Origin: Zantedeschia hybrid cultivar
Taxonomy: Eukaryota; Streptophyta; Magnoliopsida; Alismatales; Araceae
Assembly: GCA_030544215.1 (NCBI GenBank)
Contig: JARZZO010000016.1
Coordinates: forward strand, 38,462,001-38,526,000
Length of the DNA stretch: 64,000 bases
Direction: 5' to 3'
Shown piece after piece: positions 33,924 to 44,762 of this stretch (the first letter of the stretch is position 1; each line of letters begins with the position of its first letter). The position numbers were made by a program, and so were the translations under genes. A model generated the notes under the pieces. That model was not told where the DNA came from. It worked only from the letters and a program-made list of their open reading frames with translations, and did not search any database.

Positions 33924-34597
33924 TGATGTTGCCGAAGCTTACCACGGTCGGATTCCGAGACTGGAACCCGCAATTGGATCGAATCGATGAAGAGGACCGA
34001 CGGGGATCCGGGACGAGACGAGGATGGAGACGGGGTCGAGGATCCGAGGCCGAGAGGTACCTGGGCGAAGGCTCGCTCGGAGCGAAGCCGAGACTCCTTT
34101 GGCCGAGGCGGACCAGCCTGCGAAAGGCGTCGAGACCGGGGGGAGAAAACCCGAAGTTGGCGGCCGAGACCAACTCGGAGAGGTCGGCGAAGATTCAAAC
34201 CGAAGCCCCTGCAGAAGGAGGAGGAGAAGAAGAACCGGTCAGTAGGACTCCCGGGCTTCGGCCCTAAGAAACCCCCTCCGACGGTTAAGTTAGCTTCTAA
34301 AGAAGATTCGATTCAGAAGTCAGGGAAGAAGAAGTAGCTTTAATGCTTTTGGATTGTTGTCCTTGGTCGAGAAGACATACCTTTGGTAATAAATAGCCGT
34401 GTATTTATTGTAGACACGCTAATTTTGACGTCATTTTGAGTAAATTTCATATCATATAATAATGCCTCAGAATGGTTTGATATTTAATCATTGATTAATT
34501 TTTATTGATCTTTTTGAGTGTCGGGTCAAACAGACATGTTTAAGTTAATCAATTGAATTGATTTTAGCTCAAATTTCAATTAAAATATGCAGAATTC

Positions 34598-34878
34598 TAA
34601 AAGACGTCGACCCATGTGGACGCCATTTAGACTTTATTCCTATTTTAACGTTTAAATTTGAATTTTAATCAGTTGGTTAATTAGCTAAAAGGCGTCTGTA
34701 AGTGCTGACGTATTTTAGGCTATTTCTACTTCTCTTCCGGATGTTTATCCTTATCTTATTAGTTTAAAAGACGTCTGCACATGTAGACGCATTTTAGCTA
34801 ATAAAGATAAAGATAAGTTTCCCGGATGTTTATCCTTATCTTAATTAATCTGAAAGGCGTCAACCATAGTAGACGCGT
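34598..34878 (+). promoter_or_regulatory. four GCGTC-N10-GACGC dyads in U3
   Basis: Left arms start at 34603, 34691, 34770 and 34856, so the pitch is 88, 79 and 86 bp, and each has a 10-nt centre. Between dyads the GGATGTTTATCCTTATCTTA module repeats. The TATA box follows at 34982. Confidence 0.75.
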
Positions 34879-34981
34879 TTTAGATAAATACAGATAAAGA
34901 TGAATTAATCAGTATTTATCTGTCGGTTAAGATGGATAAATCCTAGATTTTTCTATGTAAATCGCGAACGCAGAAGAAGCC

Positions 34982-34989
34982 TATAAATA
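34982..34989 (+). promoter_or_regulatory. TATA box of solo LTR
   Basis: TATAAATA in CCTATAAATACC, about 105 bp after the last dyad, as in the T1 LTRs. Confidence 0.7.
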
Positions 34990-36110
34990 CCTTACATCTT
35001 GAAGAGTTAAAAAAGTTAAGCGTAATCTCGAGTTGATTATCATTGAGCAGTAGCGAGTTGAAGATCGAAGCAACAACGTCGGAACGCCGAAGCGCTGCCA
35101 TTTCCAGAAGTCGGCGTCCTTTCAAGATTGTTCATCGATTCAAGAATTCAACCATTGGGCATAAGTCTTTATTTTCTGCATATATTTCATTTAGTTCTAC
35201 ATTTTTCATCATTCACTCCATGCAACACACAACACATTCATTCTTTTCAAAACCTATTTGATTAAGGGGTTTCAAAAGCCACTAAACAAGTAAGTTTGCT
35301 GTTTAGTTGCATGCCTAAAAGTTTGATTAGAACAGATACTATTATTGCTTAAAGTTCTCATCATTGTTTTCTTCATCTCTTTTTTTTCTATTTCTGCTGC
35401 ACTCAACAACAAGAGAATCAAAAGGAGTAAATCAAGCACAAAGTCATAAGAATCTCTGGACGATCCTCAACCTCAGCCTCAAATTCAACAGCAAGAACAA
35501 AGAACGAGAAGGGCTCTCTTTCTTCAGCCGGCTGAAGGAGGGGAATCAAGGACTCAATATCTTCCGCGTTTAAACAGGTAGGCGATCATACTTCTTTTGG
35601 AACTTTTAAGTCAAAAGTTTCTGGCGATCACTTCACGTAGTTGCTGTTTTTAATAGGTTTATTTTGCATGTTAATCACACTGTCATTCTAAGCACCTACA
35701 TTTATAGCAGAGGATAGAGGTTGCTTAGTGGTGGCAACCGATATAGGACTATGTTTTGGTTTACTGATAAACCGCCATAGCGCCTAACCCTCCCACCGGA
35801 GTGGGCCGGATACGGCTACTTGGCCGAAGGGGGAGGGGCCGCTGATGGGCCTGATGCCACTTAGTGGGCTGAAGCCTGTTGGGCCGAGGGCTGCTGGGCC
35901 GCTAACGGGCCGAAGACCACTGGGCTACTGTTGGGTCGACGGCTGCTGGGCTGCTAATGGGCCGAAGACCACTGGGCTACTGTTGGGCCGAGGGATGCTG
36001 GGACGCTAACAGGCCAAAGGCCGCCAATGGGCCTTTACTGCTATTGCTGTTGGGCTGATCCCAGTGATTGGGCTGTTTCTAGCAGGCCGAATCAGACTCT
36101 GCCCCCATCA

Positions 36111-37064
36111 GATAGCCCACTACTCTTGTCGTTCTCAATTTTATGAGACGACGAGAGTAAAGTCCGAAGCTTTCTCGGGAGAGTAGATCGACATGAGCTT
36201 CGTTTGAAACCTCTGCTCTATTCTGTTTTTTGAACTTTGCCACGGGTCGGCCGAGGGCTGATGAAAGAAACCTTCACCTCAAGTTGGGACCTTCTTGAAA
36301 ACACCTTCGTCTCGGGCCAAGACTCGGTGACGGATCCTTTCGTCCCTAGTTGCGAAGGGGCAAGTACTTGAGTATATCGAGACATCTGACAAGGGCGGGA
36401 AAGATCTCAGGCTTCCCGCCTTCGCGGTCGTGTCATAAGAAACACAGGACACGTGTTGCGCATCTGGCCGGCTTGCCGAAAGCATAAAAAGATCTCAGTC
36501 ATTAACAGTGATCACGCGGATCGCGAGTCACTTCGGCTCTCTGCCCAAGATTTCACCTGGATCGCCGTCTCTTCTACTTTCGGCACAAGGATTGGGACAC
36601 GTGGCAAACATCCGGATGAACGGCCGAAGGGTCAGGCCGCGCCCGGCCGTCGATTGCCTCCTCTCGATCCGGCAGCCCGCTTGTCATCATGGTGAAGGAC
36701 GGGACACGTGTCGCGCATCCGAGCAGAGCGGTGCCGAAGAGAGGGAGGATCTCGGCCGTTAATTCGGCACCGGATACCCTCAAGTTTTTCCTATAAATAC
36801 TAACCCTCCTCCCTCGTGCACTGTTCCTCTTTCTTCTCCCCTTGCGCTTGTGCTTCCCTGCGAGTGGCTTCTCCAAGCGTTTCTGCTTCACCGGCGAAGA
36901 GTGAGCCATCCAGGGTGTTTGAGGGCGCCTTGTTCGTTGCTAGAGAGTTCTTTGTTGCCGGGAATCATCGTCGGGGGATCCTTTGCCGCCGGAGAGGCCG
37001 TTTGCTGTTGAGGAGACCTTTCTTTGAGGGTAAGCCTCAATTCTCCCTCTCTGCTCTGTAATTC
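36111..37064 (+). promoter_or_regulatory. presumed promoter and leader of the antisense gene in M1
   Basis: Non-coding region between the M1 LTR/PPT and the antisense gene. It holds CACGTG-like cores in GGACACGTGT and GACACGTGGC (36450-36720) and a TATA box, CTATAAATA, at about 36791-36799, some 270 bp before the first ATG. This is the right place for transcription of the plus-strand gene. Promoter activity is inferred. Confidence 0.5.
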
Positions 37065-39530
37065 ATGTCCAGTTGTTTCCCTTCGGCCGAGAGTAGCTCT
37101 TCGGCCGAAGGTGGTTCTTCTTGCTCTTCATCCAGACCTCCCCAGTCTTCCTTGTCGTCTCCCTTCTCTTCGAATTCTTTTGCTTCAGCTATGGCGTATG
37201 AGGCGGAGACGCTTCCGGCTGAGGAAATCGAATCCGTTCCGGCTGTAGCCCAGCCTTCTACTTCCGGCCGTCGCCGAGACTGTTTCTGATGTGGTTAGTC
37301 TCCTCAATGCCGATGCCATCAAAGTCATCACTACCTACTATCAGTTTCTATCTTAGATAATTCCTATTCGGCCCGCAAGAACACCAGGGCTAACTCCGTC
37401 CGACGGGGCTGCTTTTCTATCTATGAGCAGAGCTTCCGGGCGGGCTTTCGTCTTCCCTTTCCTTCCTTTGTTATCAACCTTTTGAGCTTCTATGGACTGG
37501 CCCCGTCCCAATTCTTTCCGAATTCTTGGCGGACAGTCTACGCCTTCTTGGCTGTGCATGCTTATCTCGAGGCCATCCCTTCGGTAAACGTCTTCCGCTA
37601 TCTTTTCAAGATACAACCGCAGGGGAAATCTGATCGGTATTGCTTCGTCCCCCGCTTCAGCCGGGGTATTTTTTCCGGGAAGCCCTCGTCCATTCATCAT
37701 TGGAAGAAGGGCTTCCTCTTCGTTTCTCTCCCGGAGGAGGAGAAGAGCATGTGGCCCTTCCCTACTGAATGGGCACCTTTGGCCGAGGGCCTCTCCGATC
37801 CGCCTTCCCTCAATCCTGAGCAGCTCTACATCGTGCACCTCCTGGAAGCCAAAGCTCCATATGATATTGTGGAGCTTTTCGAGGACGAGGAGAGGCTCGT
37901 ACAGATGGGAGCTTGGCCAGATCCAACGTCCTCTCCTCCTCGAGTCTCCCCTTATCTTCCTCTTGAAGATACTCCGGGAGAGGCCGAGGGAGCTGCCGCG
38001 GTCGAGTCTCCGGCCGAAGCCCTTCCGTCCGAAGAGGGCGCTGAGGCCGCGGCCGGGGGTAAGTTGGTCTTGAGTCGAAGAAAGTTGTATATTCTGAGTC
38101 GTTGCTAACCCTTTCTTATTTCTTTGTCTGCAGAAATGTCTGGACTTCGGAGTTTGCTCGGCCGACTCTGCAAGCAGTCCAGGCAGTCCCGACCGTCCCA
38201 GTTGCAGGCGGCAGAAGAAGGGACGGCCGGAAGAGCTGCGGCCCCCAGCGTCTGGACTACGAGGCAGACGGCGGCTTCTGTCGAAGGCCGCGCTGCCGCT
38301 GCCGCGCTTGAAAGAGAGAGGCAAAAGGGTAAATCAGTCGTCCGAGGGAGCGGCCGACCAGTGAAGAGGAGCCGGGGGAACGATCCCGGTGAGAGGGAAT
38401 CCACCCAGGCGGTCAAGAGGCCCGTTGCGGCACGAGGCACCCCACTTTCGTCGCCTCCCGAACTGCCGAGGGGCGATTCTCCTTCGGCTACCGGAGCCGG
38501 GACGGACAATCTTTCATTCCCTTTCGGGGAGGCCGGGACGCAGATGTCCCAGAAATACGCGCACGAACCTTGGCGCCCGGACGTCGAGGTTTTCACGGAC
38601 GAGAGCCTGGAAGACTCGCAGACGTGCATGCGCCTAGCTCAAGGCTGGACCCTCCCGCTGGGCAGGGACGAAGTCAAGGAGCTTTCCTCGGAAGGCTTAT
38701 CCTTGCAATGCGTCCGGTACGTCGTCCAGGTAAGATTTCCTTCGTCTTCGTCTCTACTCATTGTTTTCTTTTACTGTCTCGGGCTTATCTTTCCTTTCCT
38801 CCTTTCGTCTGTAGGCCGCGGTTATGTGCGGCCCTTGCCCGCCGCCAGGCCGCCGTCGAGCAGAAACTCTTGGACATCGACCGGGCCTCGGATCAGCTGG
38901 CCTCGGGCAAAGTGGCCACGGTGCAACGTGATCTCGAAGCTAGCGTCGACGTCCTCCTTGGGGCCAATGCTCGGATGCGGGCCGAGCTGGGGGAGCAGAA
39001 GGAGGTGATCCGCACTACCTCCGAGGCCAAGACGAGGGCCGAGAGGGAGCTAGAGAAGGCCGAGAAGGAGCTTGAGAAGGCCCAGGCCGAAGTCGCGTCT
39101 CTTAAGGCCAAGATCCAGGACAAGGCCAAAGAGCGGGACGAGGAGCGCCAACGTCACGCCGAGGAGGTGTCAGCCCTTAAGGCGGACTTGGAGGCCAGGG
39201 CTAAGGAAGCCGAAGATGTCGCTCGCGTAGCCGTGGCGAGCTAAGGAAAGCCCTGAGTTCGCCGAGGAGATAATGGAGGCCCGAGTCCAGGCGGCATCGT
39301 CTGTGTTCGCTCTGAGGCTGGCTATCGCTCAGAAGGCGTGTCCGGCCACAGATCTGACAGGGATCGGCTACCCGACGGACGAGGAAGGCGATGAGCTTTT
39401 GGCCTAGTGGGAAAGGCTTAAGGCTAAAAAAGCTCCGGCTCCTGAGGAAGGTGACGCGGCCGAAGCAGTTGAAGCCTCTCTCCCAACGTCTCCCGGCCAG
39501 GCTCCCGTCGATGTAGAAGTATGTAAGTTT
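37065..39530 (+). pseudogene. antisense gene of Tat elements, PF04195-type ('putative gypsy type transposon')
   Basis: Opposite in strand to M1. The N-terminus is serine-rich (MSSCFPSAESSSSAEGG). The PF04195-type domain spans about 37370-37910: SIYEQSFRAGFRLPFPSFV, FYGLAPSQFFPNSWRTVYAF, SSIHHWKKGFLFVSLPEE. An intron with GTAAGT donor at 38059 and CTGCAG acceptor at 38133 leads to a basic, disordered part; a second intron (38730-38814) leads to a long coiled coil (KTRAERELEKAEKELEKAQ, about 38850-39240) and a C-terminal block. Frame breaks near 37280, 37350 and 38820 and stops at 39241 and 39404 make it a pseudogene. Such antisense genes lie between integrase and 3' LTR in many Tat elements. 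Their role is not known. Confidence 0.8.
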
Positions 39531-39540
39531 CATCTGTTAT

Positions 39541-40403
39541 TTATGTAAAATTGTGAAATTATCACATCCCCCAACTTAATCATTACTAGTCCCTTAGCAA
39601 TACAATCATTTGAAAAATTAGGACTACCATGATTTGTAAAAAGAATCACACTTCATTTTAAAGGATATCTATTGCAAATGGTAGGTAATTTGAATTCAAG
39701 TTTTCGTTCTCCCGCCACTATACTTGGAATCAAGACAGGTGATTGTGCATATCATTTGAGGTGCTTGGAGTTCATTTATATCCTGTTTGGTATATCGTTG
39801 TCTTCACTGACACTTGGAGTAGAATTGCTCAGGGGAGATAACAGAAAAAGAGATCTCCGGATTAGTTGGCTAGGTTCGCTTTTCGGTTTTCGCCCCGACT
39901 TAAAACTTTTTAGGATTTGGTCTTATTTTGTTGTGAAGGACTTTAGCGCGATTGTTTTGTGCTTTGAGAGTGCGTACTTTTTGCCACCCTCTTTATTTTT
40001 GTCTGAGGAGAGGTGCGTACTTTTTGCCACCGTCCTTCCTTTGACTCTTTTGAAGCATATTTATTTGATTTTCACGCTTCTGATTGTCCTTTTTCGAAGT
40101 GACCGCCTCCTTAAAGTGTTAAGTAGTTTGATCTCCTATTATGAATCCTAACTTTCCGTTCGTTTGACCTAAAAATAAAAATAGAATGGGTAATTCTACA
40201 CTTGGGGTCAACTCTAGCAACTCTACACTTTCAGAATTTTCCACTCTTTCCAAGTTACTGTGTGTGTGTGAAAATCATCCCGTCATGATTCTTTGTAGAG
40301 AGGGGGGTTAATTCAAACTTTTACTCAACTTCCTAACTCAATTTTGATCAAGATTCCCTAAATGAATTATGATATATAAGAATTTCTGTTGGGGTGTGAA
40401 AGT
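39541..40403. other. A+T-rich unassigned sequence between M1 and M2
   Basis: A different composition begins near 39540. The text CACATCCCCCAACTTAATC is a type of sequence I associate with plant Gypsy internal regions. A 159-codon frame (39672-40151) is hydrophobic in patches and unrecognised. It may be a scrap of another element, or the original target DNA. Confidence 0.4.
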
Positions 40404-41184
40404 TGATGTAGCCAAAGCTATCACGACCGGATTCCGAAGCTGGAATCCGAAATTATGGATCCGGAGCTGGGTCGGATCGGTGTTAAAGGGCCCGACGGGG
40501 ATCCGGTAGGCGAAGGAGGCAGAGGCGAAGCCGAAGGTCCGAGGCCGAGAGCCGCTCGGTCGGTGGTTGGCTTGTCTTCGGGAAGAGGTACCGAAGCTCC
40601 TTCGGCAGACGAAGGGGCGGTGCGGAACCGAGTCTCCTCTGATCGCGGAGCAGCCGGCGCACGGCGTCGAGACCTGGGAGAGGAGTCCGAGATCGGCGGC
40701 CGAGACCGATTCGGGAAGGTCGGCGATGATTCGAACTGAGCTCCTGTAGGAGGGAAAGAAGAAGAAACTGGTCAGCAGGAGTCCCGGGCTTCGGCCCTAA
40801 GGAACCCCCTCCGACGGTCAAGTTAGCTCCTGAAGATGATTCGATTCAGAAGGCAAAGAGTAGCTTTAATGCTTTTTGGACTATAGTCCTTGAGGGTCTC
40901 AGAGGCATAGAAGTCCATCCCTTTGGCAATAAATAGCAGTGTATTTTATAGCAGAGGATAGAGGATGGTTAACGGTGGCAGCCGATATAGGAATATGTGC
41001 GGGCTTACTGGTAAACCGCCATAGTGCCTAGTCCTCCACCGGAGTGGGCCGGACTCGGCTATCGGGCCGAAGGGGGTTGGGCCGCTAACGGGCCGAAGGC
41101 TCCCTGAGGGCCTTGTAGTGCTGCTGCTGGGCTGAACTGGGTTTGGGCTTGTTTTAATGGGCCGAATTGGATTCTGCCTCATCA
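40404..41184 (-). repeat. M2 3' LTR
   Basis: 781 bp from TGATGTAGCCAAAGC to TCTGCCTCATCA. On the minus strand it starts TGATGAGGCAGAATCC like P1's LTR. It holds the unoccupied site for the 34409 solo LTR at 40941. The TGGGCC array is at 41040-41165. Confidence 0.88.
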
Positions 41185-41200
41185 CATAGCCCCCCACTCT
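41185..41200 (-). other. polypurine tract of M2
   Basis: Reads GAGTGGGGGGCTATG on the minus strand immediately before the 3' LTR. It is purine-rich as needed for plus-strand priming, and matches M1's GAGTAGTGGGCTATC in position. Confidence 0.75.
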
Positions 41201-41448
41201 TGTCTTCCTCAGTTCTGAGATGGCGAGAGTATAGCCCGAAGCTGGTCGGGGAATAGCGTAACAGGTGCTTTACCCGAAGCTTTCTGTTCTTTTTCTTGAA
41301 AAGAGGGTGCCCTCGGTCGGCCGAGGGTTAAGTAGCTGCTTCGTCTTCACTCAGGGTGGCGACGAAGGCCTTTGCCTTGATGTCTTCTGTATGATCGACC
41401 GAATCTGGTTTTTCAGAAATCCGAGATCCTGTCGTCTGTTCGCTATAC

Positions 41449-42603
41449 ATGGCCGCTTCCCGAACCGGTATACATGGCCGAAGCCACCCTCGGTTCAGGT
41501 TACCTGCGGTCTTAGAAAACCGTGCCGCTTCCCGATCAGTACGGGTTACTTGCGGACTTATGAATATACCGTGCCGCTTCCCGAACCAGTATACATGGCC
41601 GAAGCCACCCTCGGTTCAGGTTACTTGCGGTCTTAGAAAACCGTGCTGCTTCCCGATCGGTACGGGTTACTTGCGGACTTATGAATATACCGTGCCGCTT
41701 CCCGAACCGGTATACATGGCCGAAGCCACCCTCGGTTCAGGTTACCTGCGGTCTTAGAAAACCATGCCGCTTCCCGATCGGTACGGGTTACTTGCGGACT
41801 TATGAATATACTGTGCCGCTTCCCGAACTAGTATACATGGCCGAAGCCACCCTCGGTTTAGGTTACCTGCGGTCTTAGAAAACCGTGCCGCTTCCCGAAC
41901 CAGTATACATGGCCGAAGCCACCCTCGGTTCAGGTTACCTGCGGTCTTAGAAAACCGTGCCGCTTCCCGATCGGTACGGGTTACTTGCAGACTTATGAAT
42001 ATACCGTGCCGCTTCCCGAACCGGTATACATGGCCGAAGCCACCCTCGGTTCAGGTTACCTGTGGTCTTAGAAAACCGTGCCGCTTCCCGATCGGTACGG
42101 GTTGCTTGCGGACCTATGAATATACCGTGCCGCTTCCCGAACCGGTATACATGGCCGAAGCCACCCTCGGTTCAGGTTACCTGCGGTCTTAGAAAACCGT
42201 GCCGCTTCCCGATCGGTACGGGTTACTTGCGGACTTATGAATATACCGTGCCGCTTCCCGAACCGGTACACATGGCCGAAGCCACCCTCGGTTCAGGTTA
42301 CCTGCGGTCTTAGAAAACCGTGCCGCTTCCCGATCGGTACGGGTTACTTGCGGACTTATGAATATACCGTGCCGCTTCCCGAACCGATATACATGGCCGA
42401 AGCCACCCTCGGTTCAGGTTACCTGCGGTCTTAGAAAACCGTGCTGCTTCCCAATCGGTACGGGTTACTTGCGGACTTATGAATATACCGTGCCGCTTCC
42501 CGAACCGGTACACATGGCCGAAGCCACCCTCGGTTCAGGTTACCTACGGTCTTAGAAAACCGTGCCGCTTCCCGATCGGTACGGGTTACTTGCGGACTTA
42601 TAG
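41449..42603. repeat. 121-bp tandem repeat array (about nine copies)
   Basis: The unit start ATGAATATACCGTGCCGC recurs at 41560, 41681, 41802, 41995, 42116, 42237, 42358 and 42479 (ATGAATATACTG at 41802), so the period is 121 bp. One partial unit of about 72 bp lies at 41874-41994. Each unit holds two sub-repeats built on CCGTGCCGCTTCCCGA. Copies differ at only a few positions each. Repeated 65-codon open frames are a by-product. Arrays like this are common in Tat elements between pol and the 3' LTR. Confidence 0.93.
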
Positions 42604-42879
42604 TAGTTTATGATTTCCTAAAAAGGAGATTGTTTATTTATGCCTCCCGGATATATTCCAGGGGATTCATTTACATGTAGTGCCTAAGGTACTGCATATT
42701 TCAGGTACGAGGGAGAGGTTGGTCCGAAGGGGTTTCCAATTATTATTCCCCTGGTCGTACCTTTCCTTATAAGCCCCTCGGTCGTCTTGGAGGCATGGCA
42801 TCGGAAGAGATGGGGTCTCTCCGGACGTTGCCGTATTGCTCCGAAAAACCTCCTGGTTCGGCCTCTGTTGAGGTCGTTA

Positions 42880-44179
42880 TTACCGGTATTGCGGCAGTTG
42901 GCCTCCTCTGATGAGGCGATCTATCTCTTCCCGAAGGTGCCGGCATTCGTCAGTCATATGGCCGATCTCCTGATGGTATTCACAGTATTTGCCGGGATCC
43001 CTTCGGCGAAGATCAGTCTTTATACGCTCCGGTCGCCGGATCATGCCCTTCACCTCTATAAGCATTCGGGAAGGGGGAGCAGGTAAGGGTAGGTATTGCG
43101 GTTGTGGGTCCCGTTGCCTCTCCCTGTCCCAGTCCTCCCTGCGATAACGCTTTCGAGAGGGCTCTTGATCTTCGGGCCGAGGTCGGACCACCTGGGGGGA
43201 GGGCGCCGAGGCTGCTTCGGCTGCGCCTTTACCTCTGGACATCATCAGGGCCTCCCGGTTGATGTATTTATGGGCCCGGGCCACGAGGTCCTGGAAGGTA
43301 GGGGGATGGCGTTTCCCGATGGAGCCGAGGAGCCCTTCGTCCTGGCACCCGCTGATCACGGCCGAAACCGCGATCGAGCTGTCGAGGTTCGGGATTTGGG
43401 CGGCCTCGGTCCGGAATTTGGTGAAGTATTCCTGGAGAGTTTCGGTAGGGCCTTGCTGGATGGCTAGCAGGCTGGCGGAGGTTTTGCACTGCCGGGTGGC
43501 ATCATAAAACTGGTCGATGAATAACTGGCCCAACTGAACTAGGGAGTGGATGGAGTTGGGGGCCAGTGTTTCGAACCAGGTGAGGGCGGTTTTCTCAAGG
43601 GTGAGAGGGAAAAGTCGGCAGCGGACTGCCTCGGCGATCCCTCGGACCGAGAGGAACGCGTTGAATCTCTGGAAATGACTGACCGGATCTGTCATTCCGT
43701 CATAGAGAGGGCCCTTCGGCAATTTTAAATTGGGAGGCACCTCGGTAGCCAGGAGCTCCGCCGTGAAAGGGGTATGCTCCAGGATGTTGTTGGCAAGAGG
43801 TGCCCCGTATGGTCGAGACACCATCTGCTGCATTTCCTTGCGCATTGCCATCAGCCGCCGGTCCAGGTCCGGGGCGGTCGAGGTAGCGACTGATTGTCCT
43901 CCGGTCCGGGCCGGACGGAATTCCGACGAAGCATAGTCCTGCTCCATTAGGCGATCAGCGCGGGGAGCTCGGGCAGGTAGTGCTGAGGGCTCGCCGCGCG
44001 TCGCAGCGGTTTCGTTAGGAGAAACCGGTGTAAGCGTCGGCCGGAACCGGACATCTTGTACTGGGTAGAGTGGGGGAAGCGGCGCCTGCTGAGGAAGCTG
44101 TTCCATCAGTCCTACGCGCTGGGCGATGGCAGAGACCCTCTCCTGAAGTGGCGCTAGGGAGGTGACGGTAGCTGCCAGC
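42880..44179 (-). pseudogene. M2 gag, interrupted by T1
   Basis: The minus-strand frame carries the same Gag as P1: LQERVSAIAQRVGLMEQL, FQRFNAFLSVRGIAEAVRCR, ALTWFETLAPNSIHSLVQLG, LQEYFTKFRTEAAQIPNLD, HPPTFQDLVARAHKYINR and the zinc knuckle YCEYHQEIGHMTDECRHL near 42960. It is open over about 430 codons, better preserved than P1's. The N-terminal part continues at 63924-64000, beyond T1 (LPVIPESPAAEDRVGMLQQQ, joining ATLAATVTSLAPL across the insertion). The first codons seen at 44180-44205 come from T1's LTR. It ends in a stop at 42880 shortly after the zinc knuckle, where the element is deleted. Confidence 0.9.
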
Positions 44180-44368
44180 TGTAGACACGCTAATTTTGAC
44201 GTCATTTTGAGTAAATTTCATATCATATAATAATGCCTCAGAATGGTCTGATATTTAACCATTGATTAATTTTTATTGATATTTTTGAGTGTCGGGTCGA
44301 ACAGACATGTTTAAGTTAATCAATTGAATTGATTTTAACTCAAATTTCAGTAAAAATATGATGAAATC

Positions 44369-44664
44369 TAAAAGACGTCGACCTATGTAGACGCGATTTA
44401 GAATTTATTCATGTTTTAACGTTTAAATTTAAATTTTAATCAGTTGATTAATTAGCTAAAAGGCGTCTGTGAGGCTTGACGTATTTTAGGTTTCCTAAGC
44501 TATTTTAACTTCTCTTCCGGATGTTTATCCTTATCTTAATTAGTGTAAAAGGCGTCAGCCAAGGTAGACGCATTTTAGTTAATACAGATAAAGATATGTT
44601 TCCCGGATATTTATCCTTATCTTAATTAATCTAAAAGGCGTCAGCCATGGTAGACGCGTTTTAT
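44369..44664 (+). promoter_or_regulatory. four GCGTC-N10-GACGC dyads in T1 5' LTR
   Basis: Left arms start at 44374, 44462, 44551 and 44637 (pitch 88, 89, 86 bp). All have a 10-nt centre: GACCTATGTA, TGTGAGGCTT, AGCCAAGGTA, AGCCATGGTA. The cluster ends about 100 bp before the TATA box. Confidence 0.78.
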
Positions 44665-44762
44665 ATAATTACAGATAAAGATGAATTAATCAGTATTTAT
44701 CTGTCAGTTAAGATGGATAAATCCAAGATTTTTCTATGTTAATCACGGACGCAGAAAAAGTC

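Larger units (their letters stand above)
34409..35700 (+). mobile_element. solo LTR of the T1 family, plus strand
   Basis: 1292 bp, from TGTAGACACGC to CTAAGCACCTACA, the termini of the T1 LTRs. The TSD TTTAT is at 34404-34408 and 35701-35705. The M2 LTR offers the empty site (GTATTTTATAGCAGAGG at 40941), which proves the borders. It contains four dyads and a TATA box in the family layout. It lacks internal sequence. Confidence 0.95.
33924..36110 (-). repeat. M1 3' LTR, split by a solo LTR
   Basis: About 890 bp of LTR once the 34409-35700 insertion and one TSD copy are removed. The site around the insertion (AAATAGC..GTGTATT, then TTATAGCAGAGG) matches the unoccupied site in M2's LTR at 40930-40960. 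It carries the inverse of the P1 LTR ends and the TGGGCC array (35830-36080). Confidence 0.88.
33924..39540 (-). mobile_element. M1: minus-strand Tat/Retand-like element, 3' part only
   Basis: On the plus strand it begins with the inverse of the LTR 3' end (TGATGTTGCCGAAGC) at 33924 and the LTR closes at 36110. Directly to the right is a polypurine tract in inverse (GATAGCCCACTACTC), so this is the 3' LTR and the internal region lies to the right. There follows an antisense gene of PF04195 type (37065-39530). Pol, gag and the 5' LTR of M1 are missing: the recognisable sequence stops near 39540. No TSD could be matched (CTAGT on the left), as expected if the right end was deleted. Confidence 0.8.
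40404..44179 (-). mobile_element. M2: minus-strand Tat/Retand-like element, deleted form
   Basis: Order on the plus strand: 3' LTR (40404-41184), inverse polypurine tract (CATAGCCCCCCACTC), a 121-bp tandem array (41449-42603), then inverse gag (42880-44179), which resumes at 63924 after T1. Protease, RT, RNase H and integrase are missing between the array and gag. It is therefore a non-autonomous deletion form or a rearranged copy. Its 5' LTR lies beyond the window. Confidence 0.85.

Noticed and set aside
37353..38324. 323-codon minus-strand frame
   Set aside because: Shadow of the PF04195-type gene on the plus strand. The plus-strand reading has recognised motifs and splice sites and the minus-strand reading has none.
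39672..40151. 159-codon hydrophobic frame as a membrane protein gene
   Set aside because: No family pattern, no promoter or leader, A+T-rich surroundings between two elements. T-rich DNA gives hydrophobic translations.
41449..42603. CRISPR-like array or repeated small genes of about 65 codons
   Set aside because: The units are contiguous 121-bp tandem repeats with no unique spacers. The small frames exist only because the unit is open in one frame.
44369..44664. Dyads as terminal inverted repeats of tiny MITEs
   Set aside because: No target duplication flanks them, the centre is always 10 nt, and the arms are too short. They are better seen as sites within the LTR.
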